From an uncultured Lachnospiraceae bacterium (GTDB lineage Bacteria; Bacillota; Clostridia; Lachnospirales; Lachnospiraceae), in contig CAJOFQ010000005.1 of the NCBI GenBank assembly GCA_905233955.1, positions 110,630 through 174,629 on the forward strand: a stretch of 64,000 bases of DNA, read 5' to 3'. The notes under the pieces are model-generated. The model had not been told where the DNA came from and did not search any database. It saw only the letters and a program-made list of their open reading frames with translations. The translations under genes were made by a program, and so were the position numbers. Below are positions 8,772 to 18,771 of the stretch, in pieces (within the stretch, counting starts at the first letter, position 1; each line of letters begins with the position of its first letter).

Positions 8772-9983
8772 ATGGATAAGATTACAATGACTACTCCGCT
8801 GGTGGAGATGGATGGAGATGAAATGACCAGGATTCTCTGGGGCATGATAAAGGATGAACTGATACTGCCATTTGTAGATTTAAAGACCGAATACTATGAT
8901 TTGGGACTTGAAAAGCGCAATGAAACTGATGATCAGATTACCATTGAAGCTGCAAATGCCACCAAAAAATATGGCGTTGCAGTCAAATGCGCTACCATTA
9001 CACCTAACGCCGCCAGGGTTGAGGAGTACAAATTAAAAGAAATGTGGAAAAGTCCTAACGGGACAATAAGAGCAATTTTGGACGGAACTGTTTTTCGTGC
9101 ACCTATTATAGTGAAGGGAATAGAGCCCTGCGTGAAAAACTGGAAGCGGCCTATTACAATTGCCCGTCATGCATACGGCGATGTATATAAGGCATCAGAA
9201 ATGAAGATACCGGGCAAGGGTAAGGTAGAGCTTGTTTATACACCGGATGAGGGCGAAGAGCAGAGGATAATAGTGCATGAGTTTGACGGACCCGGAATTG
9301 TAACCGGTCAGCATAATCTCAACTCTTCCATTATCAGTTTTGCCAGAAGCTGTTTTAACTTTGCCCTGGATGTCAAGCAGGATCTGTGGTTTGCAACCAA
9401 GGATACCATTTCAAAACAGTATGATCACACCTTCAAGGATATTTTTGAGGAAATTTTTGAATCAGAATACAAGGATAGATTTGAAAAAGCCGGCATTACT
9501 TATTTCTACACATTGATAGATGATGCTGTAGCAAGAGTAATGAAATCAGAGGGCGGATTCATCTGGGCCTGCAAGAACTATGATGGAGATGTAATGAGCG
9601 ATATGCTGTCTTCTGCCTTTGGGTCTCTTGCGATGATGACATCAGTTCTTGTGTCTCCTGAGGGCTATTATGAATACGAGGCGGCTCACGGAACTGTACA
9701 AAGGCATTATTACAAGCATTTGAACGGGGAGGAGACCTCTACTAATTCTGTAGCAACTATTTTTGCCTGGAGCGGTGCATTGAGAAAAAGAGGAGAAATA
9801 GACGAATTACCAAAGCTTATTGATTTTGCCAATAAGCTGGAAGAAGCCTGCATCAAGACGATAGAAGGCGGAGAGATGACGGGGGATCTTGTGCTTATAA
9901 CTTCCAATCCTAATCCTACAAAGCTTACCAGCAGGGAATTCATCAGGGCAATCCGCCTTAAGCTAGAGGGACTTCTGTTTTGA
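8772..9983 (+). CDS. icd: NADP-dependent isocitrate dehydrogenase
   Basis: A 403-residue enzyme that oxidatively decarboxylates isocitrate to 2-oxoglutarate. It belongs to the dimeric, eukaryote-like subfamily, shown by the N-terminal [13 protein letters not shown], the substrate loop [17 protein letters not shown] and the cofactor region [12 protein letters not shown] followed by [10 protein letters not shown]. Length is normal for this class. The ATG at 8772 is preferred over an in-frame TTG at 8766 because GAGAGAAAGGA ends 6 nt before it. In an organism without a full TCA cycle it would feed glutamate synthesis; this is inference. Its stop overlaps the next gene's TTG start, so the pair is coupled. 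The 150-bp palindrome occupies the upstream region. Confidence 0.95.
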   Translation: MDKITMTTPLVEMDGDEMTRILWGMIKDELILPFVDLKTEYYDLGLEKRNETDDQITIEAANATKKYGVAVKCATITPNAARVEEYKLKEMWKSPNGTIRAILDGTVFRAPIIVKGIEPCVKNWKRPITIARHAYGDVYKASEMKIPGKGKVELVYTPDEGEEQRIIVHEFDGPGIVTGQHNLNSSIISFARSCFNFALDVKQDLWFATKDTISKQYDHTFKDIFEEIFESEYKDRFEKAGITYFYTLIDDAVARVMKSEGGFIWACKNYDGDVMSDMLSSAFGSLAMMTSVLVSPEGYYEYEAAHGTVQRHYYKHLNGEETSTNSVATIFAWSGALRKRGEIDELPKLIDFANKLEEACIKTIEGGEMTGDLVLITSNPNPTKLTSREFIRAIRLKLEGLLF

Positions 9984-11884
9984 GCGCAATCCTTTCTGTA
10001 TCGAATTTGTCAAAAGAATACGGTCAAAGGGTACTTTTTGAGCGTCTTTCCTTTGAGCTGTCCGGTGAGCAGAGACTTGCAATAGTGGGACCTAACGGCT
10101 GCGGCAAGTCTACACTTCTTTCCATAATATCCGGTGAAAAGGAAATGACATCAGGCAGTGTCAGTTTAGAATCAGGCCGGTCACTGGGATATCTTGAGCA
10201 GTATCAGACGGCAGACGAGAGCTATTCAAATATTCACGATTATGTTTTGTCAGTAAGATCGGATATTCTTGACATGGAAGAACAGCTTGTCAGGCTGGAG
10301 GATGATATGCGCTCGCCCGGCGCGCTTTCGTCTGTAATGGAAGAATATCATACTATTTCTCACAAGTATGAGCTGGCAGACGGTGCTTCATATAGAAGCA
10401 GAGTTGTTGGAGTTCTAAAAGGCCTTGGTTTTGAAGAAAGTGATTTTGATAAAAGCATGGCCAGGCTTTCAGGCGGACAGAAGACCAGGGTAAATCTTGC
10501 AAGACTGCTGCTGATGGATCCTGATGTGATGCTTTTGGATGAGCCGGTTAATCATTTGGATCTTAAATCCATTGAATGGCTGGAAGGTTTTTTATCCTCT
10601 TACAAAAGAGCGGTAATTGTGGTAGCCCATGACAGGTATTTTTTGGACAGAATAGCTACAGATGTACTGGATCTGGGATCTGACAGAAATATGTTATACC
10701 ACGGTAATTATACCGCATTTGTAAGGGAAAAGGCCGAGCGAAAAAAGGCATATGAAAAGGCATACAGCAAACAACAAAAGGAGATAAAGCACCAGGAAGA
10801 AGTAATAACCAGGCTAAAGCAGTTCAATCGTGAAAAATCCATAAGAAGAGCCGAAAGCCGTCAGAAAAAATTGGATTCAATGGAGCTGATGGATGCGCCT
10901 GAAAAAGAGAGGGATCAGATGCGCATAAGTCTGCCTTGTGACAGACAAAGCGGCAAGGATGTATTAAATATTTCGGGACTTGGCAAGAGCTTTCAGGATC
11001 ACAGGGTTTTTTCAGACATAAGCTTTTTGGTTCAAAGAGGCCAAAGGGTAGCTCTTATTGGTGAGAATGGCTGTGGAAAGACTACTATTCTTAAGATCAT
11101 CAACGAAATTATTCCTCCGGATGAGGGAAGCGTTAAGCTGGGTGCAGGTGTTGAGGTTGCGTATTATGACCAGGAGCAGCAGAATCTTAACGAAGAAAAA
11201 ACACTATTTGAGGAATTGTCTGATACTTACTCGGGGCTGTCTACCACCAGGATAAGAAATGTTTTGGCGGCTTTTTTGTTTAAGGAGGATGATGCCTTCA
11301 AAAAGATCAGTGACCTTTCAGGAGGGGAAAGAGGAAGGATTTCACTGTGTAAATTAATGCTTTTAGGAGCAAATTTTTTGATCCTGGATGAGCCTACAAA
11401 CCATCTTGATATGGAGTCAAAGGAGATATTGGCAAATGCGCTGCTTGCATATTCAGGAACGCTGCTGTATGTTTCTCATGACAGGTATTTTATTAATCAG
11501 ACTGCGGATCGGATTTTGGAGCTTTCAACAGAGCATGGCATAAGAGAATTCCTGGGTGATTATGATTACTATCAGACAAAGCGCAATGAGCTTGATAAAA
11601 AGAGCGAAAGCGCAAAAGCATCAGATAATAAAAATACATCCTCCAAGGAAGAATGGATACGGCAAAAGGAAGCAAAGACTCTGGAGAAAAAACGGGAAAA
11701 TCAGAGGATCAAAATAGAAGAGGAAATAGAGAGGTTGGAGACCAGGGACGAGGAAATCAATGAAGCTTTTTTAGATGAGAGTATTGCTAAGGATCCCAAG
11801 AAGCTGGGAGAGCTTACAAGCGAACAGAAGCTTGTTAAGGAAAGCCTGTCTGTGCTGTACCAAAAATGGGAGATGCTGGTTTGA
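9980..11884 (+). CDS. ABC-F family ATPase (translation factor type)
   Basis: A 634-residue soluble protein with two ABC domains and no membrane segments. The first domain has Walker [12 protein letters not shown] near residue 35, signature [14 protein letters not shown] and LLLDEP-like [13 protein letters not shown]. The second has [22 protein letters not shown] and [13 protein letters not shown] charged linker between them and a C-terminal coiled coil (about 545-634, rich in Lys/Glu) match ABC-F proteins such as YdiF/Uup, which act at the ribosomal E site. No resistance function can be assigned. The start is TTG at 9980 overlapping the icd stop, with AGAGGG 9 nt upstream. Confidence 0.92.
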   Translation: MSAILSVSNLSKEYGQRVLFERLSFELSGEQRLAIVGPNGCGKSTLLSIISGEKEMTSGSVSLESGRSLGYLEQYQTADESYSNIHDYVLSVRSDILDMEEQLVRLEDDMRSPGALSSVMEEYHTISHKYELADGASYRSRVVGVLKGLGFEESDFDKSMARLSGGQKTRVNLARLLLMDPDVMLLDEPVNHLDLKSIEWLEGFLSSYKRAVIVVAHDRYFLDRIATDVLDLGSDRNMLYHGNYTAFVREKAERKKAYEKAYSKQQKEIKHQEEVITRLKQFNREKSIRRAESRQKKLDSMELMDAPEKERDQMRISLPCDRQSGKDVLNISGLGKSFQDHRVFSDISFLVQRGQRVALIGENGCGKTTILKIINEIIPPDEGSVKLGAGVEVAYYDQEQQNLNEEKTLFEELSDTYSGLSTTRIRNVLAAFLFKEDDAFKKISDLSGGERGRISLCKLMLLGANFLILDEPTNHLDMESKEILANALLAYSGTLLYVSHDRYFINQTADRILELSTEHGIREFLGDYDYYQTKRNELDKKSESAKASDNKNTSSKEEWIRQKEAKTLEKKRENQRIKIEEEIERLETRDEEINEAFLDESIAKDPKKLGELTSEQKLVKESLSVLYQKWEMLV

Positions 11885-11945
11885 CATGGACATTGTAAAT
11901 ATCTATACTTGAAACAGTTCCAAAAGGACATAAAGGGGGATGAAA

Positions 11946-12614
11946 ATGGATGATGCTGCTTTTGAGGCTGCTATAAAGGCATGTAGAGTTCCTATACTGG
12001 TTCTGGATCAGAAATGGCATAGATTATTTGCTATTTCAGGAAAGCCTGAAGAGGTCAAGGAGGTTGAGGTTCAGATTAATGAGCTTTTGGCCAGGCAGGG
12101 CAAGCTTAACGAGGAGATCAAGCGGCTGAAGAAGATCAAGGCCGATCTTATGAAGCAGGTGATGGACAATATGGGCGGAGCCGATTCTGATACTGCAACA
12201 GCCGAGGAAGAAAAACAGCTTGATGAGGCAAAAAGACTTTTGGAAGAAACTAAGGAAAGACAGGAGTCTGACGAGGATGAGCTGTTATCTGCCCAGGAAC
12301 AGCTTAGGGACAATAATAACAAGCTTATGCTTCTTACTATGCAGTTTTCATATGACAAGCTTAGAAGCAATACTGACCAGATTAATGAAATTTCCGAATG
12401 GATAGCAGATGTCCGCGTCAAGCTTAAAAAGAACATAATAAAAAAGCAAAACAGAGAGATCAATAATCGTGAGATGTATACATACATGCACGATCTGTTC
12501 GGTAAGGATGTTATGAAGCTGTTTGATGTTCATTATGATGAAGAGGGCAAGCTGATTTTAAGAGAGCATCTTGAGGAAGAACAGATAGCTGCAGCAAGGG
12601 TGTCAAAGGATTAA
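11946..12614 (+). CDS. Conserved coiled-coil protein of unknown function
   Basis: A 222-residue, highly charged protein with no recognised catalytic motif. The first 35 residues include a short hydrophobic patch (VPILVLDQKWHRLF) that looks folded. Residues about 40-185 are Leu/Glu/Lys-rich heptads interrupted near 75-90 by an acidic loop, so a long antiparallel coiled coil is likely. There is no signal peptide or membrane segment. The ATG at 11946 is preferred because AAAGGGGG ends 6 nt before it; the ATG at 11940 would leave almost no spacing. It sits between the ABC-F gene and nnrD, which follows its stop by 5 nt, so it is probably co-transcribed with nnrD. Function not assigned. Confidence 0.8.
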   Translation: MDDAAFEAAIKACRVPILVLDQKWHRLFAISGKPEEVKEVEVQINELLARQGKLNEEIKRLKKIKADLMKQVMDNMGGADSDTATAEEEKQLDEAKRLLEETKERQESDEDELLSAQEQLRDNNNKLMLLTMQFSYDKLRSNTDQINEISEWIADVRVKLKKNIIKKQNREINNREMYTYMHDLFGKDVMKLFDVHYDEEGKLILREHLEEEQIAAARVSKD

Positions 12615-12619
12615 GGAAA

Positions 12620-13564
12620 ATGCTTCAGAGTAATATTAGAGTTAAGAGATCCACCTCTGTCTTAAAGGAATTAAGTCAGAACCAGAGGGAAAAAGAAAAA
12701 AAGCCGGTTCGCCTGAATGACAGGAGCCTTGCCAGATTAATTCCAACCCGCAGGGAAAATGGTAATAAAAGCACCTTTGGCAAGGTATTAGTGGTTGCGG
12801 GAAGCCAGAATATGGCAGGAGCCGCCATACTTGCTGCAAGGGCTGCATTTGCCGCTGGATGCGGAATGGTCATGGTTTTAACGGATGAGTGCAACAGGGT
12901 CATAATGCAGACAGCAGTACCTGAGGCCTTGCTTGCTACTTATGATGGTGAAATAGACACTGAGGTTGTGGAGAATGCCCTGGAGTGGGCTTCATGCGTT
13001 CTTATAGGACCGGGGTTGTCCACCGGTGACGAAGCAAGGGATCTGTTGGATTATGTAATGCAGCATTCAGGACGGATGCCTATAGTTTTTGATGCAGATG
13101 CCCTTAATATTATCTCAGAGGATGAGAGCAGGATGAATTTTGCGGGCAGGAAAGCAATAGTAACACCCCATGTCGGGGAGATGTCACGATTGGTGGGTAT
13201 GCCGATTTCCGAGATTCAGTCCCATATGACAGAGACTGCAGAGGCTTTTGCCGCGCATCACGGCATTACAGTGCTATTGAAGGATGCGGTATCTGTTATT
13301 TCTTCTCCCGGAAGAAAAACAGTAGAGAATCATACCGGAAACAGCGGTATGGCTACTGCAGGAAGCGGAGATGTGCTGGCAGGTCTTATAACAGGACTTG
13401 TGGCACAGGGTATGACTAATCCCGATGCTGCAATGGTTGGAGCATATATGCACGGAAGGGCAGGAGAGTTTGCTGCCATGGAAAAGACGGAATATTCGAT
13501 GACAGCTTCGGATATAATCCGGCATATACCTGATGTTTTTGCTCTTGCGTTTAGTCACTGTTAA
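12620..13564 (+). CDS. nnrD: ADP/ATP-dependent (S)-NAD(P)H-hydrate dehydratase
   Basis: A 314-residue member of the ribokinase-like YjeF C-terminal family that repairs hydrated NAD(P)H. Key features are GKVLVVAGSQNMAGAA near residues 54-69, VLIGPGLSTGDEA, FDADALN, IVTPHVGEMSRL and the catalytic GSGDVLAGLITG loop. The usual N-terminal NnrE epimerase domain is absent, replaced by about 45 basic, likely disordered residues, so epimerase activity would have to come from elsewhere. The ribosome site AAGGA overlaps the end of the previous gene with short spacing, which makes the exact start slightly uncertain. Role in metabolite repair is established for the family. Confidence 0.93.
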   Translation: MLQSNIRVKRSTSVLKELSQNQREKEKKPVRLNDRSLARLIPTRRENGNKSTFGKVLVVAGSQNMAGAAILAARAAFAAGCGMVMVLTDECNRVIMQTAVPEALLATYDGEIDTEVVENALEWASCVLIGPGLSTGDEARDLLDYVMQHSGRMPIVFDADALNIISEDESRMNFAGRKAIVTPHVGEMSRLVGMPISEIQSHMTETAEAFAAHHGITVLLKDAVSVISSPGRKTVENHTGNSGMATAGSGDVLAGLITGLVAQGMTNPDAAMVGAYMHGRAGEFAAMEKTEYSMTASDIIRHIPDVFALAFSHC

Positions 13565-13626
13565 GAAATAACTTAGGAATTCTAACTTGTCTTCGAATCC
13601 AGCGTTATAATTTCCTAATTTATTTC
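13565..13626. repeat. 18-bp inverted repeat flanking a TATAAT box upstream of alr
   Basis: The left arm at 13565-13582 (GAAATAACTTAGGAATTC) and right arm at 13609-13626 match as inverted copies at about 16 of 18 positions with a 26-nt spacer. A TATAAT at 13606-13611 overlaps the inner edge of the right arm. There is no T-run after the right arm, so it is not a standard terminator. It could be an operator or a small palindromic repeat. Confidence 0.55.
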
Positions 13627-13667
13627 TGAACAGTTCCTTGCGAATAGTGCCTTAGGAGGGTATACAG

Positions 13668-14837
13668 ATGGATCATTTGAGGATTTGTGCCAGGGTGGAT
13701 CTGGACGCAATTTCCCACAATATACATTTTATCAGACAACATCTAAGGGACGGCGGAAGCGACGCCGGGATTATTGCTGTAATAAAAGCGGATGCCTATG
13801 GGCATGGCGCTCTTCCAATAGCATCATATATGGAAAAGCATTCCCTGGTCAGAGGATTTGCAGTCGCCACTTATGAAGAGGCAAGGGAGTTGTATGACGG
13901 TGGAATCAAATCGCCTGTTTTGATTCTGGGATATACATTTCCTCATACTTACAAGGATATTATACAGTGTGGATTCAGACCTGTAATTTTTACAACGGAT
14001 ATGGCGACGGATTATGCAGCGGCAGCCGATGCCTGTCAGAAAAAGGTATACTGTCATATCAAAATTGATACAGGCATGAGCCGCATAGGTTTCGGCGTTA
14101 CTGATGAGGCGTGTGACAAGATAAAAAAGATTTTCGAGGAAAATCATTCTTTGGTTCCGGAAGGGATATTTACACATTTTGCAAGGGCAGATGAAGCTGA
14201 TAAGACCCCTACAAGGATTCAGACAGAAGCTTTTGAAACAATAATATCCAAGCTTGAAAAAAGAGGTCTGACTTTTCCGATAGTTCACGCTTCCAACAGT
14301 GCGGCTATCCTTGAATATGATAAGGCATGGTTTGACTGTGTCAGGGCAGGCATAATAATTTATGGACTTATGCCATCCGACGAGGTACAACAGGGTTATG
14401 ATTTAAGACCTGTCCTGTCCCTTTACAGTCGAATAGTGATGATCAAGGAAATAAAAAAGGGTACTGCGGTCAGCTATGGCGGAACCTATATAGCAGACCA
14501 GGACAGAAGGATAGCCACAATCCCTGTAGGCTATGCGGATGGATATTCAAGAGGACTCTCAGGCAAGGGAGCAGTTTTAATTCATAAGAAAAGGGCTCCC
14601 ATCATTGGCAGGATATGCATGGATCAGCTAATGGTTGATGTGACTGATATTCCTGAGGCATCACTGTTCGATGAGGTGACTTTGATCGGATCGGATGGCG
14701 ATGAAAAAATTACATTAGAAGAGCTGGGAGATCAGTCCGGCAGATTCAATTATGAGTTTGCCTGCTGTCTGGGCAACAGGATCCCCAGGCTTTATTATTC
14801 AGATGGCGAGCTAATTGATACAAAGGAGTATTATTGA
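13668..14837 (+). CDS. alr: Alanine racemase
   Basis: A 389-residue PLP enzyme that interconverts L- and D-alanine for peptidoglycan. The PLP lysine is Lys40 in AVIKADAYGHG; CHIKIDTGMSRIGF and the C-terminal RICMDQLMVDVTD with the catalytic Tyr-bearing AVSYGGTY region are all present. Length is typical. A strong TTAGGAGGG site lies 9-10 nt before the ATG. A 103-nt gap upstream carries an inverted repeat and a TATAAT, suggesting its own promoter. It is followed directly by a CBS-domain gene whose ATG overlaps its stop. Confidence 0.97.
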   Translation: MDHLRICARVDLDAISHNIHFIRQHLRDGGSDAGIIAVIKADAYGHGALPIASYMEKHSLVRGFAVATYEEARELYDGGIKSPVLILGYTFPHTYKDIIQCGFRPVIFTTDMATDYAAAADACQKKVYCHIKIDTGMSRIGFGVTDEACDKIKKIFEENHSLVPEGIFTHFARADEADKTPTRIQTEAFETIISKLEKRGLTFPIVHASNSAAILEYDKAWFDCVRAGIIIYGLMPSDEVQQGYDLRPVLSLYSRIVMIKEIKKGTAVSYGGTYIADQDRRIATIPVGYADGYSRGLSGKGAVLIHKKRAPIIGRICMDQLMVDVTDIPEASLFDEVTLIGSDGDEKITLEELGDQSGRFNYEFACCLGNRIPRLYYSDGELIDTKEYY

Positions 14838-15676
14838 TGGAGAAACCGCACATAGACAGCCTGCCTCAGAGATTGATGTCAATTTTCAGGGGCAGGGATG
14901 ATGTGACTGAAGAAGAGATTATTTCCATGGTTAATGAGGGTCATGAGCAGGGGGTGCTTCGGGCATCTGAGGCAGCTATGATCCAGAATATTTTTTCTTT
15001 TGCCGACAAGGACGCAAAGGATATTATGGTTCACCGCAAGGATATTGTGGCGATCGACGCCAAGATAACCCTGCGTGAGGCAATATCAGTTTTTGAAGAG
15101 CATTCTTATTCCAGATTCCCTGTATATCTTGAAGATCTGGATGATATTGTAGGTATCATACATCTTAGAGATATGTTTCATTATTGTCTCAGGAGGGAGG
15201 ATTACGACAAGCCTGTCAGGGATCTTGATGATCTTATCAGACCGGCCCAGTTTGTTCCTGAGACACACGGAATAAATACTCTTTTTACACAGATGCAATT
15301 AAAAAAATCCCACATGGCAATAGTAATGGATGAATATGGCCAGACCAGCGGGCTTTTGTCTATGGAGGATATAATAGAGGAGATTGTAGGCAATATTCAG
15401 GACGAGCACGACGACGAAAGAGAGTCTGTGGAGAAGGTCAGAGAGAATGTCTTTCGTATGAACGGACATACCACCTTGGAGGAGGTTTCGTCCCAGCTTC
15501 CGATAGAATTTGAAGAACAGGATGTTACTACTCTTAATGGGTTTATCATCTCCAGAATAGATAAAATTCCCGAAGAGCATACCACATTTTCTGTGCACGC
15601 CTACGGTTATGAATTCAGAGTTTTAGATGTGGATCATAAGATGGTAGGAGATGTGATAGTTCGAAAGGACGAATAG
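14837..15676 (+). CDS. CBS-pair / CorC-HlyC transporter-associated domain protein
   Basis: A 279-residue soluble protein. Residues about 55-190 form two CBS domains (IMVHRKDIVAID then DEYGQTSGLLSMEDIIEEIVG), and about 205-279 match the CorC_HlyC domain (TTLNGFIISRIDKIPEEHTTF). It lacks the N-terminal DUF21 membrane domain of full-length hemolysin-C/CNNM proteins, as in TlyC/CorC. Members are linked to Mg2+/Co2+ homeostasis and adenosine-nucleotide sensing, but the exact role here is inferred only. The start at ATG 14837 is set by AAAGGAG 8 nt upstream; an adjacent TTG at 14834 is possible. It is translationally coupled to alr. Confidence 0.9.
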   Translation: MEKPHIDSLPQRLMSIFRGRDDVTEEEIISMVNEGHEQGVLRASEAAMIQNIFSFADKDAKDIMVHRKDIVAIDAKITLREAISVFEEHSYSRFPVYLEDLDDIVGIIHLRDMFHYCLRREDYDKPVRDLDDLIRPAQFVPETHGINTLFTQMQLKKSHMAIVMDEYGQTSGLLSMEDIIEEIVGNIQDEHDDERESVEKVRENVFRMNGHTTLEEVSSQLPIEFEEQDVTTLNGFIISRIDKIPEEHTTFSVHAYGYEFRVLDVDHKMVGDVIVRKDE

Positions 15677-15695
15677 AAGATAGTGTTTGTAGCTC

Positions 15696-15724
15696 TTGCG
15701 AATGCAATAGAAAAATGTTAAACT
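15696..15724 (+). promoter_or_regulatory. Probable promoter of yebC
   Basis: TTGCGA (15696-15701), 17-nt spacer, then TAAACT (15719-15724) preceded by TG at the extended -10 position. The -10 match is only moderate. Confidence 0.4.
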
Positions 15725-15732
15725 GTTATCGT

Positions 15733-15767
15733 TATAGAAAACGCATTGAGGTAATTTGTTTTCTATA
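15733..15767 (+). promoter_or_regulatory. Perfect 10-bp inverted repeat in the yebC leader
   Basis: TATAGAAAAC (15733-15742) and GTTTTCTATA (15758-15767) are exact complements with a 15-nt loop, about 10 nt before the ribosome site of yebC. No U-run follows, so a leader hairpin or protein-binding palindrome is more likely than a terminator. Confidence 0.55.
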
Positions 15768-15788
15768 AAAAATATAGAGGAGTCTGAT

Positions 15789-16517
15789 ATGTCAGGACAT
15801 TCAAAGTTTGCAAATATCAAGCATAAAAAAGAAAAAAATGACGCAGCCAAGGGTAAGATTTTTACCATAATCGGCCGTGAGATAGCAGTGGCTGTTAAGG
15901 AGGGCGGAGCTGATCCGGCTAATAACAGCAGGCTGCGTGATGTAATCGCCAAGGCGAAGGCTAATAATATGCCCAACGATACGATTGAGCGGGGCATTAA
16001 GAAGGCTGCAGGAGACGCTGATTCTGTTAATTATGAGACTGTCACCTATGAGGGCTATGGGCCCGGTGGTACCGCTATCATAGTTTCAGCTCTTACCGAT
16101 AATAAGAACCGCACGGCTGCCAATGTCAGGAATGCTTTTACCAAAGGGGGAGGAAGCATAGGCACACAGGGCTGCGTGTCATATATGTTCGATGAGAAGG
16201 GTCAGATACTTATTGACAGAAGTGAATGTGATATGGATTCGGATGAGCTGATGATGCTGGCATTGGATTCCGGGGCTGATGATTTTAATGAGGAGGATGA
16301 TTCCTTCGAGGTGCTTACCACACCTGCGGAGTTTACCGCTGTAAGGGAAGCGCTGGAGGCTGCAGGCGTGCCGATGGCCGATGCACAGGTTACCATGCTT
16401 CCCCAGACATATGTTACATTATCTTCTGAGGATGATATCAATCAGATCAATCGTATCCTTGGACTTTTGGATGATGACGATGATGTTCAGGAAGTATACC
16501 ACAACTGGGATGAATAA
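15789..16517 (+). CDS. yebC: YebC/PmpR family regulator
   Basis: A 242-residue protein of normal family length. The hallmark start [14 protein letters not shown] is followed by conserved [13 protein letters not shown] and [16 protein letters not shown]. YebC proteins bind DNA as regulators (PmpR), and recent work links the family to relieving ribosome stalling; which role applies here cannot be told. The start at ATG 15789 is fixed by the conserved N-terminus and by AGAGGAG upstream; an in-frame ATG at 15756 would add 11 unsupported residues. A perfect inverted repeat lies in its leader. The following glgA gene starts 26 nt after its stop. Confidence 0.95.
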   Translation: MSGHSKFANIKHKKEKNDAAKGKIFTIIGREIAVAVKEGGADPANNSRLRDVIAKAKANNMPNDTIERGIKKAAGDADSVNYETVTYEGYGPGGTAIIVSALTDNKNRTAANVRNAFTKGGGSIGTQGCVSYMFDEKGQILIDRSECDMDSDELMMLALDSGADDFNEEDDSFEVLTTPAEFTAVREALEAAGVPMADAQVTMLPQTYVTLSSEDDINQINRILGLLDDDDDVQEVYHNWDE

Positions 16518-16543
16518 AGGTTAATATAAAGGGGGATTCAACA

Positions 16544-17992
16544 ATGAAAAAGCTGCTGTATGTTGCGAGTGAGTGCTTTCCATTTGTTAAGACAGGGGGC
16601 TTGGCAGATGTAGTAGGAGCATTACCGAAGGAATTCGATAAAAAGTATTGGGATATTCGCGTGGTAATACCGGATTATACCTGCATACCGCCTCAGTTCC
16701 GTGATAATTTCCGTTATGTGACCAACTTTAATATGGGAGTGGGTCCTTATATCGGTGAGAAATATGTAGGTGTAATGGAGTATGAGTATCAGGGGATTAC
16801 TTATTACTTCATTGATAATCTCGAATATTTTGAATGCTTCTATCCATACGGTGATGCCCGCTATGATATTGAGAAATTTATTTTCTTCGACAAGGCAGTT
16901 CTCTCCATGTTGCCTGTTATTGACTTCAAGCCTGACCTGATTCATTGTCATGACTGGCAGACAGGGCTTATACCTGTGTATCTGAAGACTGAATTCCAGG
17001 CGAATCCCTTCTTCTGGGGTATCAAGTCTATGATGACGATTCACAATCTCAAATTCCAGGGAGTCTGGGATGTGAAGACTATCCAGGGATTGTCAGGTCT
17101 TCCTATGGATCTTTTCACTCCTGATAAGCTGGAATTTAACAAAGCAGGCAATATGTTGAAGGGCGGTCTGGTATACGCTGATTATATTACCACCGTATCC
17201 AGCACATATGCTGATGAGATTCAGACGCCTTACTATGGCGAGGGACTGGATGGACTTCTTTCCTCCCGTCATTTTGACATGAAGGGCATTGTAAACGGTA
17301 TTGATTATATAACCTTTGATCCCAGTACTGATATGTCCATTTACAAGAATTATGACAAGACCAGCTTCCGCCGCAACAAGAAGGTTAATAAGACCCGTCT
17401 TCAGGAGGATCTGGATCTGGCGGTGGATGGAAGCAAATACATGATAGGGCTTGTTTCAAGGCTTACTGACCAGAAGGGGTTGGATCTGATTAATTACTGC
17501 ATAGAAGGTATAGTTGATGATTATACCCAGTTGGTAGTTATCGGCACAGGTGAGTCTCAGTATGAGAATATGTTCAGGCATTATGCCTGGAAATATCCTG
17601 ACAGGGTTTCAGCTAATATCTGCTATGACGATAACCTGGCCCGCAAGCTGTATGCGGCTGCTGACGCATTTTTGATGCCTTCCAGGTTTGAGCCGTGCGG
17701 TTTGACACAGCTTATTTCCTTCCGTTATGGTACTATTCCGATTGTCAGGGAGACAGGCGGACTTAAGGATACTGTTGAGCCGTACAATGAATTCGAAGGA
17801 ACAGGTTCCGGATTCTCGTTCTCAAATTATAATGGTGATGAGCTGCTTAATACAGTTAATTACTCTAAGGGAGTGTTCTACGATTCCAAGAAGGAATGGA
17901 ATAAGATGGTAGAACGCGACATGGAGAAGGATTATTCATGGAATAATTCCAAGGGCAGCTACGAAGAGCTTTATAATTATCTTATAGGGTGA
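16544..17992 (+). CDS. glgA: Glycogen (starch) synthase, GT5
   Basis: A 482-residue ADP-glucose glucosyltransferase that extends alpha-1,4-glucan chains. The N-terminal ADP-glucose site KTGGLADVVGALPK is near residues 14-27, DLIHCHDWQTGL follows in the GT5 domain, and the C-terminal GT1 part shows LVSRLTDQKGLDL and PSRFEPCGLTQL with the catalytic Glu motif. Length is typical for bacteria. AAAGGGGGATT lies in the 26-nt gap behind yebC, so it may share that transcript or its own leader. No other glycogen genes are present in the window, so glgA stands alone here. Confidence 0.96.
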   Translation: MKKLLYVASECFPFVKTGGLADVVGALPKEFDKKYWDIRVVIPDYTCIPPQFRDNFRYVTNFNMGVGPYIGEKYVGVMEYEYQGITYYFIDNLEYFECFYPYGDARYDIEKFIFFDKAVLSMLPVIDFKPDLIHCHDWQTGLIPVYLKTEFQANPFFWGIKSMMTIHNLKFQGVWDVKTIQGLSGLPMDLFTPDKLEFNKAGNMLKGGLVYADYITTVSSTYADEIQTPYYGEGLDGLLSSRHFDMKGIVNGIDYITFDPSTDMSIYKNYDKTSFRRNKKVNKTRLQEDLDLAVDGSKYMIGLVSRLTDQKGLDLINYCIEGIVDDYTQLVVIGTGESQYENMFRHYAWKYPDRVSANICYDDNLARKLYAAADAFLMPSRFEPCGLTQLISFRYGTIPIVRETGGLKDTVEPYNEFEGTGSGFSFSNYNGDELLNTVNYSKGVFYDSKKEWNKMVERDMEKDYSWNNSKGSYEELYNYLIG

Positions 17993-18014
17993 ACCATTAA
18001 GCCTGGTGAATGCA

Positions 18015-18752
18015 ATGGAGCATGAACGCTATCACATAATAGATGGTATTCGTGGACTGACTATTATAAGTATGATCTTTTATCACGCCTGCTGGGATCT
18101 GGTATTCCTGGCAGGCGTTAATTTGCCCGGTTACCTGGATACCCAGGGGATGATATGGCAGAGGAGTATTTGCTGCAGTTTTATTATAATATCCGGATTT
18201 TGTGCCGGTATTTCCAACAGGCATTTTAAAAGAGGTATCATTGTTTTTCTGGCAGGGTTGCTTGTAACCTTAGTTACTGTAATATTTATGCCGGAAGATA
18301 GGATAGTATTTGGGATCCTTACCTTTTTAGGATCATCTATGCTTATAATTGGAGTCATTGGTGTATATTTAAAAAAAGTGCCGTATTTTTGGGGACTTTT
18401 GATATCCATTATTCTGTTTTTAGCAAGCTTTCATATCAATAATGGATATCTTGGCTTTTTCAAGTTCAAATATTATTTACCGGACTTTTTATACAGTAAT
18501 ATGCTCACTACCTTTTTAGGATTTATGAGACCGGGATTTTTTTCTACTGATTATTTCTCTATCATTCCATGGTTTTTTCTGTTTTGTTTTGGCTTTTACA
18601 TCAGTTGTATGATGATAGAAAGACAGATTATCGGCATACTTAAAGCCAGTCTGATCAAGCCGTTGGAATGGATGGGCCGGCACTCGCTTTTGATATATTT
18701 AATGCATCAGCCTTTATTATATTTGGTAATGATATCTCTGCAAAAAATATAA
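18015..18752 (+). CDS. DUF1624 / heparan-glucosaminide N-acetyltransferase-like membrane protein
   Basis: A 245-residue integral membrane protein with about seven hydrophobic segments. The N-terminal RYHIIDGIRGLTIISMIFYH and C-terminal GRHSLLIYLMHQPLLYL are hallmarks of the acyltransferase-3/DUF1624 group, which includes eukaryotic heparan-alpha-glucosaminide N-acetyltransferase. In bacteria, members are thought to acylate surface sugars; the acceptor is unknown here. The ribosome site is weak, and both GTG 18006 and ATG 18015 are possible; I chose ATG because the conserved domain begins just after it. It lies between glgA and lgt. Confidence 0.85.
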   Translation: MEHERYHIIDGIRGLTIISMIFYHACWDLVFLAGVNLPGYLDTQGMIWQRSICCSFIIISGFCAGISNRHFKRGIIVFLAGLLVTLVTVIFMPEDRIVFGILTFLGSSMLIIGVIGVYLKKVPYFWGLLISIILFLASFHINNGYLGFFKFKYYLPDFLYSNMLTTFLGFMRPGFFSTDYFSIIPWFFLFCFGFYISCMMIERQIIGILKASLIKPLEWMGRHSLLIYLMHQPLLYLVMISLQKI

Positions 18753-18771
18753 CGCTGTATAGGAGAGAACT

